64,000 nt of DNA from positions 1,736,001 to 1,800,000 of the forward strand of contig JACKOF010000001.1 in NCBI GenBank assembly GCA_024234435.1. The letters run 5' to 3'. The first letter of the stretch is position 1, and every line of letters starts with the position of its first letter. Shown in pieces: positions 33,769-43,497 of the stretch. Under the pieces are notes generated by a model that was not told the DNA's origin, searched no databases, and worked only from the letters and a program-made list of their open reading frames with translations. Source of the DNA: Pseudomonadales bacterium (lineage in GTDB: Bacteria; Pseudomonadota; Gammaproteobacteria; Pseudomonadales; Porticoccaceae). The position numbers and the translations under genes are program-made.

Positions 33769-34818
33769 ATGCCGCAAAACGCCAACAATCTCCATATCGG
33801 TGGTTTTACCATAAAACCTGGAGAGACCCGCCAAATAGAAATGCCGGTAGCAAAACTCTATACCGATACAGATATTTGTATTCCTGTGCATGTCCGCCGC
33901 GCAAAGAAGGCCGGACCAACGGTATTTGTTTCTGCTGCAGTACACGGCGATGAGCTTAACGGCATTGAGATTGTCCGCCGTTTGATCCAGATGAAATCAC
34001 TGAAGCTCTCCAAAGGCACGCTGATTCTGGTACCGATGGTGAACGTCTACGGAGTTCTCAATCAAAATCGCTATATGCCAGACAGACGAGACCTGAACCG
34101 CAGTTTCCCTGGCTCCTCAAAAGGGTCACTGGCGGGCCGCGTTGCGAACATCTTTCTGGAAGATATCGTTAAACATTGTGATTACGGTATTGACCTGCAT
34201 ACCGGGGCAATACACCGCTCCAACTTGCCCCAGGTGCGCGGTAACCTGAACGATGATGAAACAAGAGAGCTCGCCGAAATATTCGGGGTTCCGGTATTGC
34301 TGAATTCCGATATTCGAGATGGATCCTTGCGACAAGCCGCCGTCGAATCCAATATCCGCGTTTTGCTCTACGAGGCGGGCCAGGCCTTGCGCTTTGACGA
34401 ACTGTCAATACGGGCGGGCATACGGGGCGTCCTGAATGTTCTCGCACACTTGCAGCTCATCCGCAGAAAAAAGCCCCGCAAGCCATTAACCCCCTTCATC
34501 GCAAACAGCAGCGCCTGGATCAGAGCGGGTTCCAGTGGCATCGTCAACAACCTGAAAAATCTTGGTGATCAAGTACACCCTGGCACGCCACTGGCACATA
34601 TTGGCAGCCCTTTTGGGGAGATCCTTGACACTGTTGTCGCCACCAAGTCAGGCATTATTATTGGCAAACAGAATATCCCCCTGGTGCAAGAGGGTGATGC
34701 CATGTTTCATATCGCATTTTTTGCCAGCAAGGATGCTACTATTGTTGAGAATATTGAAGCATTACAGGAAGTCCTGACCCCAGAAAATAATCGGGATGCG
34801 GATCTCAGGTTACTGTAG
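33769..34818 (+). CDS. Succinylglutamate desuccinylase/aspartoacylase-family zinc enzyme
   Basis: 349 residues. Zinc ligands are visible as HGDELNG (near 59-65) and the later DLHTGA (about 143-148); the substrate-binding RDLNRSFPG (about 107-115) is also typical. The C-terminal third (~250-335) is a beta-barrel, lipoyl-like domain found in this subfamily. It follows RimK directly, so both are cotranscribed. In other genomes a protease/deacylase next to RimK trims the glutamate tail; by analogy this enzyme could remove or process poly-Glu or a related amide. That role is inferred from context. Confidence 0.85.
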   Translation: MPQNANNLHIGGFTIKPGETRQIEMPVAKLYTDTDICIPVHVRRAKKAGPTVFVSAAVHGDELNGIEIVRRLIQMKSLKLSKGTLILVPMVNVYGVLNQNRYMPDRRDLNRSFPGSSKGSLAGRVANIFLEDIVKHCDYGIDLHTGAIHRSNLPQVRGNLNDDETRELAEIFGVPVLLNSDIRDGSLRQAAVESNIRVLLYEAGQALRFDELSIRAGIRGVLNVLAHLQLIRRKKPRKPLTPFIANSSAWIRAGSSGIVNNLKNLGDQVHPGTPLAHIGSPFGEILDTVVATKSGIIIGKQNIPLVQEGDAMFHIAFFASKDATIVENIEALQEVLTPENNRDADLRLL

Positions 34819-35093
34819 GCACCACACCCTTCCCTACAAGTAACAGCAAATGACAGCTAACTAGCAGGTATACTCAGGTGGATGACAGGACGCGACTTCC
34901 CATTCTGGCTACCACCGGTACTGCGTGCCATATCATTGCTCTTGCCGGTGCGTCTTTTGTATATCAATATTAGGTGTGTAACGAAAAATACACCGTATAA
35001 CGGGTATATTGTTAGCAACGTTGTTCAACACCATTCATCAACACTGGTGAGCAAATAGCCTGTTTACAAGAGTCATCCCACACTTGAGCCGCT
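34819..35093. other. Intergenic region upstream of the MscK-type gene
   Basis: 275 nt. No gene or clear terminator is seen after the AstE-like gene. Around 34970-35010 there is an imperfect repeat of GTGTAACG / CCGTATAACGGGTATAT, which could hold the promoter of the channel operon, but boxes are not convincing. Confidence 0.35.
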
Positions 35094-38000
35094 ATGAATA
35101 AAACCTTCACAACACTGCCGCCATTTCGTATTTTCAAAAACATTCTTCGCCTGATGCCCATAGCGCTGGCGGCCATGACTATGACTATCACTATCGTTAG
35201 TCAGGTTGTGGCTGACCGTACACATTCCCCCGACGTGGCGGAAATTAAAGTGCTGATCGAGCAGGTCCAAAATCAGAGTGAATTAACCCAGCCAGAAAAA
35301 TCATCAATCCTTGATCTGCTCGATCAGGCCATTCATCACTTGGAAAAGCGTGACCAGTTTATTGCCGAAGGCCTTGAATATCAGAAAGCACTGCTGCAAG
35401 CACCAGAAAAACAACTGGTTCTGCAAAGCCGGATTAACAATTTTCATCAAAAAAAACTACCTGAAAAACTCACCTCGGCAACATTTTCAAAGCTCGAAAC
35501 AGCCGCCAGCAGAGAAGCGTTTTTATTGACTGAAAAACGCCAGCGCTATAGCGAGGTTGAAGCAGCCATCGCACAGGAAAAAGCACTGGACGGACAGGCA
35601 CTACTTGGGCAACTGCAAGTTGAATACAGTACAACCCTTGAGGCCCAGAACAAGATAAAAGTCGATGATGGGCCATATAACGCGCTGTCAATCAATATTC
35701 AGGCAAAAGCACAGCGTATAACCGCACGAATCAATATGCTTGAGCACCGGTTAGCCAGTAAAGCCGTTCGCCTGGAATTACTCAATACCGAAAAAAACCT
35801 GCTCGAAATGGAAATAGAAGGTGTCGAGCGAAGGATCGCCACTCTGCAAAATATCATGGCCGATCACAGGCAAAGTGAGGCTGACCGTGTTGTGACTTCG
35901 GCCAAACTGACTCTTGAACAGATACCGGAAGCTGACCAGACGCTGGTAACAAGAGCTCAAACCAACCTCCAGCTTGCGCTGGAACTCAAAGAGCTGATGC
36001 GTAATCACGATGGTATCCTTACCGAACTGGAACAACTCGGCCGAAACACCAAACGGTATGAACAGCGCTATGCCAGTGTTACAGAGCAACTAAAAATCAC
36101 CCAGCTCGAATCATCTCCCGAGTTTGGTGCTGCTCTGCGCAAACAACGCGACAACCTGATAAATGTTTCGGTAGCAAAACAGAAGCTCAAGCTATATGAA
36201 GAAGCGCTGACAGCAGTCAGGTTGGCTCAATTCCGAATAGACAGTCTGCGCGAAGCCGCCCTCTTCAGTCACACTAATCTGCCCCAAAACCTGTTCTCTG
36301 ACAGCGAAGTACTAAGCAGCAGAATTACCACAGAGCACGAAAAAGCACTGAGCTTATTGTCAGCGGGGTATGCCCGCTATATCGATGACCTTAGCCAACT
36401 GATTGCGCAATCACGACAATTAATTGAACAAAGCAAACGCTATGCAGACTTGCTGAACCAACAACTCCTCTGGATGCCAAGTGTAACCAGGCTTTCAATC
36501 GCCAGTCTCGCGGGTAGCTGGCAGGCACTTCCGGATATGGTAAGCAATGCACGCTCGCCACAGGCATTAAGTGCTATAAAGGAACGCATAAAACAATACA
36601 GTTTTGTGCTGGTGTCCGCGTTCGTTGCCTTTCTCGCACTACTCAAAATACGGCTTAAACTTATCGCCAATCTGAGAAATATCAGTCCCAACGTCAGAAA
36701 AGTAAAGAAAGATCACATATCACTCACCATCAAAGCGATATTTTTCACTGCTTGCCTGGCAACACCGATACCCTTGATGTTCTACTCGGTTAGTTACGCA
36801 ATACATGTCGAGTACCCCTTTTGGCAATCACTGTCTGTTTCACTGGAGTACGGGGCCGCCATTTTGTGGGGCATGTTATTTCTGCAAGCCAGTCTCAAAG
36901 ATCGGGGACTTATACCTGTTCACTTCAGATGGGATACCCATCTGCAAAAATCCCTTAAGCCGAATATGCAATGGTTTATCTGGTGCTTTTTCACACTGAC
37001 AATAGCTGCTCTCATTACCGAGACTTATGGTGAACCTGCAATCAGAGAAGGACTGGGGCGTGTCACCTATATTATGGTGTCCTTTACAACAGCTATCTTT
37101 TTTCTGCGCACCTTTCATTTAAAGGATATTCTGAAACCCAGGCGGCCTGTCACCCTGCCGGCAAGAATCATCCCGGCTATCGCAATACCGATGTCTGTGT
37201 TCCTGATAGTACTCTCATACCTGGGGTACCAATACACAACCCTTGAAATGGCAAAATACTCATTGTTATCCCTCGCCACCCTTATCTTCTGCCTGTATCT
37301 CTACGGTACCGTGCGCCGCAGCTTTTCAATTAGCGAACGCCGCATTGCGCTGACAAGAGCACAGGAAAAACGAGCAGCACATGCGGCTTCCTCAGCAGCA
37401 AAAATCGATCTAAATGAGCACCCTGAAGAGGCATTACCCGCTGTCGATGTTGAAGCTATTGACCTGCGAACCATCAGCAACCAGACCAATCTGCTATTAA
37501 AAATGCTCATCACCATTATTGCAGGCATCATGTTATGGAACATATGGTCCGAACTGTTCCTGGCTTTTGAGCGGCTCGACACCATACCACTTTGGGAAGT
37601 TTCCGAAGAAGTCAGCGGAGAGGTCATTTTTAAAGCTATCACCGTATGGGACTTGATGCTAACAATTGCCGTTATTGTTATTACCTTCCTGGGTGCGCGG
37701 AATATCCCTGGATTGCTGGAAATTGCCTTACTCAGCCAACTGCCGCTCGCAGTTGGAACCAACTACGCCATTACCACCGTTTTCCGTTATGTGATTGTCA
37801 TTACGGGCAGTGTTATTGCCTTGCAATTGCTGGGCGCACAATGGTCGAAACTGCAATGGTTAATAGCGGCACTGAGCGTGGGGCTAGGCTTCGGCCTGCA
37901 GGAAATCGTTGCCAACTTTGTTTCAGGCATTGTGATTTTATTTGAACGCCCTATTCGTATTGGCGATACCGTTACCATTGGAGACCAGACTGGTACCGTC

Positions 38001-38450
38001 AACCGAATTCGCATTCGCGCCACCACTATTATCGATCTGGACAGGCGGGAAATTGTAATTCCAAATAAAACCTTTATTACCGAGCGTCTGATTAACTGGT
38101 CATTAACTGACCCCATCATGCGCGCAATTATTCGCGTGGGCGTTGCCTATGGTTCGGATATTGAATTGACTGAGAAAACCCTGCTTGAAATAGCTGCCAG
38201 CAATACAAAAGTGCTCGATGAACCGAAACCCTCTGTATTCTTTCAAGCGTTTGGCGACAGCACACTGAACTTCGAGCTGAGAGTATTTATTTCCGGCTTT
38301 AGCAACCTGGTGCCCGTTTCGCATGAACTCAATACCGCAATTGACCATGAATTCCGCAAGAAAAACATTGAAATAGCCTTCCCGCAGAGGGATATACACT
38401 TTGACGGCAAACCCTTGGAAATCAAAATCATTGACCGGCACGATAGCTAG
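35094..38450 (+). CDS. Mechanosensitive channel MscK/KefA-type
   Basis: 1118 residues, matching the length of large MscS-family channels. A signal sequence (about 1-42, ending VVADRT) is followed by a long periplasmic coiled-coil MscS_porin-type domain (~45-500), about eleven membrane helices (~505-960), the pore helix and beta domain GLGFGLQEIVANFVSGIVIL..RPIRIGDTVTIG (near 945-985), and the cytoplasmic cage. The channel opens under membrane tension to release solutes in hypo-osmotic shock; MscK is also gated by external K+. It is the first gene of a likely three-gene unit with ZntB and FumC. KefA is an old name for MscK. Confidence 0.9.
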   Translation: MNKTFTTLPPFRIFKNILRLMPIALAAMTMTITIVSQVVADRTHSPDVAEIKVLIEQVQNQSELTQPEKSSILDLLDQAIHHLEKRDQFIAEGLEYQKALLQAPEKQLVLQSRINNFHQKKLPEKLTSATFSKLETAASREAFLLTEKRQRYSEVEAAIAQEKALDGQALLGQLQVEYSTTLEAQNKIKVDDGPYNALSINIQAKAQRITARINMLEHRLASKAVRLELLNTEKNLLEMEIEGVERRIATLQNIMADHRQSEADRVVTSAKLTLEQIPEADQTLVTRAQTNLQLALELKELMRNHDGILTELEQLGRNTKRYEQRYASVTEQLKITQLESSPEFGAALRKQRDNLINVSVAKQKLKLYEEALTAVRLAQFRIDSLREAALFSHTNLPQNLFSDSEVLSSRITTEHEKALSLLSAGYARYIDDLSQLIAQSRQLIEQSKRYADLLNQQLLWMPSVTRLSIASLAGSWQALPDMVSNARSPQALSAIKERIKQYSFVLVSAFVAFLALLKIRLKLIANLRNISPNVRKVKKDHISLTIKAIFFTACLATPIPLMFYSVSYAIHVEYPFWQSLSVSLEYGAAILWGMLFLQASLKDRGLIPVHFRWDTHLQKSLKPNMQWFIWCFFTLTIAALITETYGEPAIREGLGRVTYIMVSFTTAIFFLRTFHLKDILKPRRPVTLPARIIPAIAIPMSVFLIVLSYLGYQYTTLEMAKYSLLSLATLIFCLYLYGTVRRSFSISERRIALTRAQEKRAAHAASSAAKIDLNEHPEEALPAVDVEAIDLRTISNQTNLLLKMLITIIAGIMLWNIWSELFLAFERLDTIPLWEVSEEVSGEVIFKAITVWDLMLTIAVIVITFLGARNIPGLLEIALLSQLPLAVGTNYAITTVFRYVIVITGSVIALQLLGAQWSKLQWLIAALSVGLGFGLQEIVANFVSGIVILFERPIRIGDTVTIGDQTGTVNRIRIRATTIIDLDRREIVIPNKTFITERLINWSLTDPIMRAIIRVGVAYGSDIELTEKTLLEIAASNTKVLDEPKPSVFFQAFGDSTLNFELRVFISGFSNLVPVSHELNTAIDHEFRKKNIEIAFPQRDIHFDGKPLEIKIIDRHDS

Positions 38451-38509
38451 TGCGCTAGACTGATAGAGGGATTCATGGGTAAAAACAATAAACAGGAGCA
38501 GGGGTATTC

Positions 38510-39466
38510 ATGAAAGACAGCTGCATCGTACACAACTATCTTTTTGATGGTCAGGGTGGCGGACGGGAAGTTGGTGACGACTACCCGCAAGATGGCAACC
38601 TGATACTCTGGACACACATTGAGTACAAACACCCTCAAGCGGTAAGCTGGCTGGAGTCTCAGGGGTTGGATCCACTGGTCGCCGAAACCCTGACCCGTGT
38701 CGAATCACGCCCCCGCGCTTTAAGTCTCGATAACGGCATCATTATCATATTGCGTGCCATCAACCTGAACCCGGGGGAAGATGTCGAAGACATGGTTTCA
38801 CTCAGAATCTGGATTAGCGGTAACCGTATTATCACTCTGCGCCAGAGACGTGTCGTATCCATACAGGATGTAAGGCAAGCGCTTGATAAAGATATGGGGC
38901 CCAGCACCGGAGGTGAGTTTCTGGTGATGGTGGTTGAAAGAATAGCTGATCGTATTGGGGAGACAATTGATGATATTGAAGAAAAACTATCTGTCTACGA
39001 AGATACTGCCGAAAATAATGATAGCAGTATACGGGGCCGGGTCGGTGCAATGCGAAGAAAAACCGCTGCTATTCGCCGTTTTCTGGCGCCGCAGCGAGAA
39101 GCATTAGATGCCGTACATCGCTTGTCCAAAGACTTGCTCAACGAATCCGAGATGTATTGCCTAAGAGATCAAACCGACCGCATGACGCGATATGTAGAAG
39201 AACTCGATCTAGCCAGGGAGCGCACACTGGTACTGCAGGAAGACATCATGAATCGCATCGCTCAAGAGCAAAATTCCCGAACCTATCTGTTTTCCATTGT
39301 GGCGACGATTTTCCTGCCACTGAGTTTTTTAACCGGAGTATTTGGTATGAATGTCGCAGGTTTACCAGGCACGGAAGATGGACAGGCCTTCCTCTATCTG
39401 TCTTGCAGTATGTTAGGTATTGCTATTGGACTGATTATCTATATGCGTTTGCGTCGCTGGCTATAA
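38510..39466 (+). CDS. zntB: Zinc transporter ZntB (CorA-type channel fold)
   Basis: 318 residues. A cytoplasmic domain (1-255) is followed by two C-terminal helices with the diagnostic GMN at FLTGVFGMNVAGLPG. The soluble part has the ZntB pattern (WTHIEYKHPQAVSWLESQ..., TRVESRPRALSLDNGIIIILRAINLNPGED). ZntB forms pentamers and transports Zn2+ across the inner membrane, now considered proton-coupled uptake. AGGGG is 5-6 nt before the ATG. It is 59 nt after the MscK gene and 28 nt before fumC. Confidence 0.93.
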   Translation: MKDSCIVHNYLFDGQGGGREVGDDYPQDGNLILWTHIEYKHPQAVSWLESQGLDPLVAETLTRVESRPRALSLDNGIIIILRAINLNPGEDVEDMVSLRIWISGNRIITLRQRRVVSIQDVRQALDKDMGPSTGGEFLVMVVERIADRIGETIDDIEEKLSVYEDTAENNDSSIRGRVGAMRRKTAAIRRFLAPQREALDAVHRLSKDLLNESEMYCLRDQTDRMTRYVEELDLARERTLVLQEDIMNRIAQEQNSRTYLFSIVATIFLPLSFLTGVFGMNVAGLPGTEDGQAFLYLSCSMLGIAIGLIIYMRLRRWL

Positions 39467-39494
39467 CACAACCCCGTTCGATGTCGAGAAGCTA

Positions 39495-40874
39495 ATGACC
39501 CGTATAGAGAAAGACAGCCTGGGAGAAGTATCTATTCCAGAGAATAAGCTTTGGGGTTCCCAAACCCAGCGTTCACTCATGTTCTTCAATATTGGCAGCG
39601 AAACACTGCCCTGGGGACTGATCAGCGCGCTGATAAAAATAAAAAAAGCAGCTAGCGTGGTTAACGCAGAGCTAGACCTTATCGACAGCAATATCGCCAT
39701 ACTGATACAGAAAGCCTGTGATCAGTTACTCGAAGAAAAATCACTGGAGCACTTCCCTGTTCGTATCTGGCAAACCGGCAGTGGTACACAAAGCAATATG
39801 AACGTTAATGAGGTGATCGCCAATCTCGCAAATACGTATGCAGGCAACAAACCGGGAACCAAAAAACCAGTACACCCCAATGATCACGTAAACCGCGCTC
39901 AGTCTTCAAATGACGTATTCCCTTCGGCAATGCACATTTTTGCAAAGCAGCTTATTGATCAACAGCTCATACCCGTAACGGGCAAAATGCTGATTCAGTT
40001 AACCGCGCTTGAAGAACAATGGACATCAACATTCATTTGTGGCCGCACGCATATGATGGATGCGCTCCCCCTGACGCTAGCACAGATTGTCAGTGGTTAT
40101 CGTTATCAGTTTGAGCAAGCTGAAAGCGCCTTGAGAACTGCCAGTGAAGACCTTAACAACATAGCGCTGGGCGGCACTGCGGTAGGCACCGGCGCAAACG
40201 CGCCAGAGAATTTTGGCGAACGGGTCTGTGAACAACTTAATCAGCTCTATGATATGTCCCTGCAATCTCACGCCAATAAGTTTGCAGCGCTCTCCAGCCA
40301 GGATGAAATTAACCGATGCGCTCAGGCGGTCAACCTGATAGCTGTTGTGTTACAAAAAATGGCCAATGATATTCGCCTGTTGGCCAGCGGCCCGAATTCT
40401 GCTATTGGCGAACTGAAATTACCTGAGAATGAGCCTGGCAGCTCCATCATGCCTGGCAAGGTAAACCCCACTCAGTGTGAAGCGCTCACTATGATCTGCA
40501 TCCAGGTGACAACGAACTGCCAGGCAATTCTGTTAGCTATCTCACAGGGGCAACTACAATTAAACACCTACCGACCACTGATTATTCGAAATTTTGCAGA
40601 GTCGGTGACATTGCTCGCAGAAGGGATGAACAGCTTTACGCAACATTGCCTTTGCGGGCTAACCGTTGACAATGCAAGGGTGCAAGAACACCTCGACAAG
40701 AACCTTATGCTGATTACTGTGGCCACACCGCTAATCGGCTATGACAACGCCAGCAAAATAGCACGTCATGCCTTGCTCGAAAAAACAGATATTTACACAG
40801 CAGCTGAGGCATTGAAGATCATTTCAGCAGAGGAGCTGCACCGCTATATCGCTGAGAAGTTAAGGCATCGCTGA
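39495..40874 (+). CDS. fumC: Class II fumarate hydratase
   Basis: 459 residues, typical FumC length. Signatures: WQTGSGTQSNMNVNEV (about 90-105), GRTHMMDALPLTL, and the superfamily signature SSIMPGKVNPTQCEA (about 316-330). Cytosolic, iron-independent, interconverts fumarate and L-malate in the TCA cycle. GAGAAG precedes the ATG, 28 nt after zntB; the operon ends with the hairpin terminator at 41026-41053. Its position behind transport genes is unusual for a central enzyme. Confidence 0.96.
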   Translation: MTRIEKDSLGEVSIPENKLWGSQTQRSLMFFNIGSETLPWGLISALIKIKKAASVVNAELDLIDSNIAILIQKACDQLLEEKSLEHFPVRIWQTGSGTQSNMNVNEVIANLANTYAGNKPGTKKPVHPNDHVNRAQSSNDVFPSAMHIFAKQLIDQQLIPVTGKMLIQLTALEEQWTSTFICGRTHMMDALPLTLAQIVSGYRYQFEQAESALRTASEDLNNIALGGTAVGTGANAPENFGERVCEQLNQLYDMSLQSHANKFAALSSQDEINRCAQAVNLIAVVLQKMANDIRLLASGPNSAIGELKLPENEPGSSIMPGKVNPTQCEALTMICIQVTTNCQAILLAISQGQLQLNTYRPLIIRNFAESVTLLAEGMNSFTQHCLCGLTVDNARVQEHLDKNLMLITVATPLIGYDNASKIARHALLEKTDIYTAAEALKIISAEELHRYIAEKLRHR

Positions 40875-41025
40875 ATAATACTGTAATGACTCCGATGCGG
40901 GCTTTCTGTCTATGGACAAGGCCCGCCAGAGGAATTTTTCCTTAACCGGGGTTGTAACCCGGATCCACATAACCCAATGAGAATAAGGAATCCATCCTGA
41001 AGGGGCTAGCCTCTGGCTGGAATAC

Positions 41026-41053
41026 AAAAAAGGAGCCATCAGGCTCCTTTTTT
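41026..41053. terminator. Bidirectional rho-independent terminator
   Basis: AAAAAAGGAGCC (41026-41037), loop ATCA, GGCTCCTTTTTT (41042-41053): perfect 12-bp arms with T-runs in both directions. It ends the mscK-zntB-fumC transcript on the plus strand and the MMPL operon of module B on the minus strand. Confidence 0.92.
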
Positions 41054-41080
41054 GTTAGATCAACTTTCTATCGCAGAAAG

Positions 41081-43468
41081 TTACTTTTTCTTCTTTGCAT
41101 AGTGATCATCACCGACAATATAAGCGGCCAGTGCAGGCATGAGTAACACCGCACCAAACAGATTCACCATAAACATGAAGGAAAGCAGAATGCCCATATC
41201 CGCCTGGAATTTCAGTGTAGAGAATGTCCAGGTAGCAACGGAAATAGTCATGGTTACTGCTGTAAAGGTAGAAGCTGTACCCCTTTGCACCAGCGCTTCC
41301 TTAAATGCCTCCTGAAGGGTCATGGAAGCATCTTCCATCTCATGTTTAACGCGTTCAAACAGGTAAATACCGTAGTCCACACCTACACCGACAGCAATCG
41401 CGATCACTGGCAATGTATTGACCTTCATACCGATATCAAGAATCGCCATGGTTGCGTTACACAACAGCGTTACGATACCAAGAGGGATAATGATACACAG
41501 CGTCACCCTGAATGAGCGGAAAGTCACCAAACAAAGCAAGCCAACCGAAGCAAACAGGGTAAAGTTAACCCATTTATCGGCAGCGTGAACCACTTCGTTG
41601 GTAGCAGCCATGACTCCCACGTTTCCTGAGGCCAAACGGAAAACCACTTCGTCATCATCGTTCTCTGCCTTGAAGTCCTTAATAGCAGCGACAATGCGAC
41701 TAATAGTGGCCGCCTGGTGATCCGAGGTATAAATGGAAATTGGAATGGCATTACATGCGGGATTGCGGTATTCAGTTCCCAGGCGTGTCGCAAAACCTAC
41801 GCCTTGAGCAATTTGTGGCACGGTTTCCGGCAACATACGCCACTTAACCCAACCTTCAGCGAAATCCTGAGTGACGGACTTAACGAAGTTACTCAGGCCA
41901 CGAACAGCAATCACACCGTCCTGCTGGCGCATTTCATACTCAAAGGCTTCCATTTTGTCCTGAACACTGCGGTTCACACAGGGGGCATCGTCGCCTTGGG
42001 CTTCTACGATGACCTGTAACAGATCAACCCCCAGGTCAAAGTCGGTCGTAATCCGCTCAACATCTTGGTTGTAACGAGATTTCGGCCAAAGTTCCGGCAC
42101 ACCTTTACCCTGATCGCCAATCTGCAGGAATTGATAGTGATAAAGCCCGAAGATTGTCAGCACAATTGAACCGGCTATTGGAATGAGGCCGCCCTTGCGT
42201 GAAGCCAGTGGAGCCAAAGCTGTCCAGAGCCCTTTCCCTGCGGTTTCTTTGCCGCCGAGCTTCTGTGCTGTTGAGGCAGAAAAACGCATGTAAGACAGCA
42301 AAATAGGCAGCAACACTTTGTTGGTGATAATCATCACCGTAACACCGATCGTTGAAGTAATTGCCAGTTCACGGACAATTTCAATATCGACAACGGCAAT
42401 AACCATGAAACCAAGTGCATTCGCCAACAGAGCAGTTGCTCCCGGAACAAACAGCTTCAGAAAACAGTTCCGCGAAGCCGTCACACCGTCACAACCGGCA
42501 AGGGTTTCCAGTTTCCAGGCATTTGTCATCTGCACGGCATGGGAAACACCGATAGCAAAAATCAGAAATGGCACCAGAATTGACAGAGGATCAAGGCCGA
42601 GTCCAACCAGAGGCAAAATACCCAGCAACCAGACTACCGGCACAATGGCAACAACAAGAGCCCAGGCTGAAAGCATCACAGAGCCTGAATACCAAAGCAA
42701 CAATAGCGCAGTCAACACAAATGCTATGAGGAAGAAAAACCCAACATCATTTGCAGACCCTGCAATATCCGATACCGATTTCGCAAACCCGATAATGTGG
42801 ATAGACACTTTGTCATTCTGGTATTTTTGACGAATGTCTTCCAGCTCGGCACCAATCCGGCGAAGATCATAGCGCTGGCCTGTGACGTGATCTTTCTCAC
42901 CAAGAGTGGCTATGACCATGGTGGAAGTCATATCAGCGGAAACGATTCGCCCCACCCAGTCAGATTTGAGAATGTTGATTTTTACCTGTGCCATTTCTTC
43001 TGGCGTACCGGTAAAATCCGCAGCAACCAGTGTCCCGGCTTTAATGCCATCCTCTACGATTTCGTTATAGCGAACTTCAGGGCTGTAAATCGACTTCAGG
43101 GAACTCCTGACAACCCCTTTGATATAAAAGACTTCTTCGGCAATGTCCTTTACCGTCTTCATAATATCTTTCTGAAGAATAGTGCCTTCTCGCGCTTTAA
43201 CTGCAATCAGAATCTTGTCTGCACCGCCAAAAACACTCTGATAATCCTTTAGCGTAGCCATGTACTCGTGGTTATAAGGAATCATCTTGGTAAAGCCCGC
43301 GGACACCTCCAGATGCCTGGCGCTATAACCCAAAAAGACAGTGATACCAATACAAATCAGTAACAGCGGAAATCGCCAGTGAAAAATAGCGAAAGCTGTT
43401 CTGCCAATCCAGTCACGGGAAAACTCATCTGAAGTAAATTCGCCGTGAATCTTTTCGTTATTACTCAT
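41081..43468 (-). CDS. MMPL/RND-superfamily transporter of envelope module B
   Basis: 795 residues from the ATG at 43466-43468, 9 nt after GGGAG; a TTG six codons upstream is less likely. Twelve helices in the two-repeat MMPL pattern: helix 1 at ~28-50 (HWRFPLLLICIGITVFLGY), loop 1 ~55-235, helices 2-6 with LVPFLIFAIGVSHAVQMTNAW, loop 2 ~440-620, helices 8-12 with IAVGVGVDYGIYLFERVKHE. The charged Asp in the second set and the missing one in the first match proton-coupled lipid exporters. It ends in a KKKK tail. It is last in the DUF1302-DUF1329-YCF48 cluster, 29 nt after the propeller gene. Confidence 0.92.
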   Translation of the reverse strand: MSNNEKIHGEFTSDEFSRDWIGRTAFAIFHWRFPLLLICIGITVFLGYSARHLEVSAGFTKMIPYNHEYMATLKDYQSVFGGADKILIAVKAREGTILQKDIMKTVKDIAEEVFYIKGVVRSSLKSIYSPEVRYNEIVEDGIKAGTLVAADFTGTPEEMAQVKINILKSDWVGRIVSADMTSTMVIATLGEKDHVTGQRYDLRRIGAELEDIRQKYQNDKVSIHIIGFAKSVSDIAGSANDVGFFFLIAFVLTALLLLWYSGSVMLSAWALVVAIVPVVWLLGILPLVGLGLDPLSILVPFLIFAIGVSHAVQMTNAWKLETLAGCDGVTASRNCFLKLFVPGATALLANALGFMVIAVVDIEIVRELAITSTIGVTVMIITNKVLLPILLSYMRFSASTAQKLGGKETAGKGLWTALAPLASRKGGLIPIAGSIVLTIFGLYHYQFLQIGDQGKGVPELWPKSRYNQDVERITTDFDLGVDLLQVIVEAQGDDAPCVNRSVQDKMEAFEYEMRQQDGVIAVRGLSNFVKSVTQDFAEGWVKWRMLPETVPQIAQGVGFATRLGTEYRNPACNAIPISIYTSDHQAATISRIVAAIKDFKAENDDDEVVFRLASGNVGVMAATNEVVHAADKWVNFTLFASVGLLCLVTFRSFRVTLCIIIPLGIVTLLCNATMAILDIGMKVNTLPVIAIAVGVGVDYGIYLFERVKHEMEDASMTLQEAFKEALVQRGTASTFTAVTMTISVATWTFSTLKFQADMGILLSFMFMVNLFGAVLLMPALAAYIVGDDHYAKKKK

Positions 43469-43497
43469 TCTATTCTTCTCCCTCAAACGTCACGACG

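Noticed and set aside
33156..33812. 218-codon minus-strand frame opposite rimK
   Set aside because: Fully antisense to a certain gene; Cys/His/Phe-rich shadow composition.
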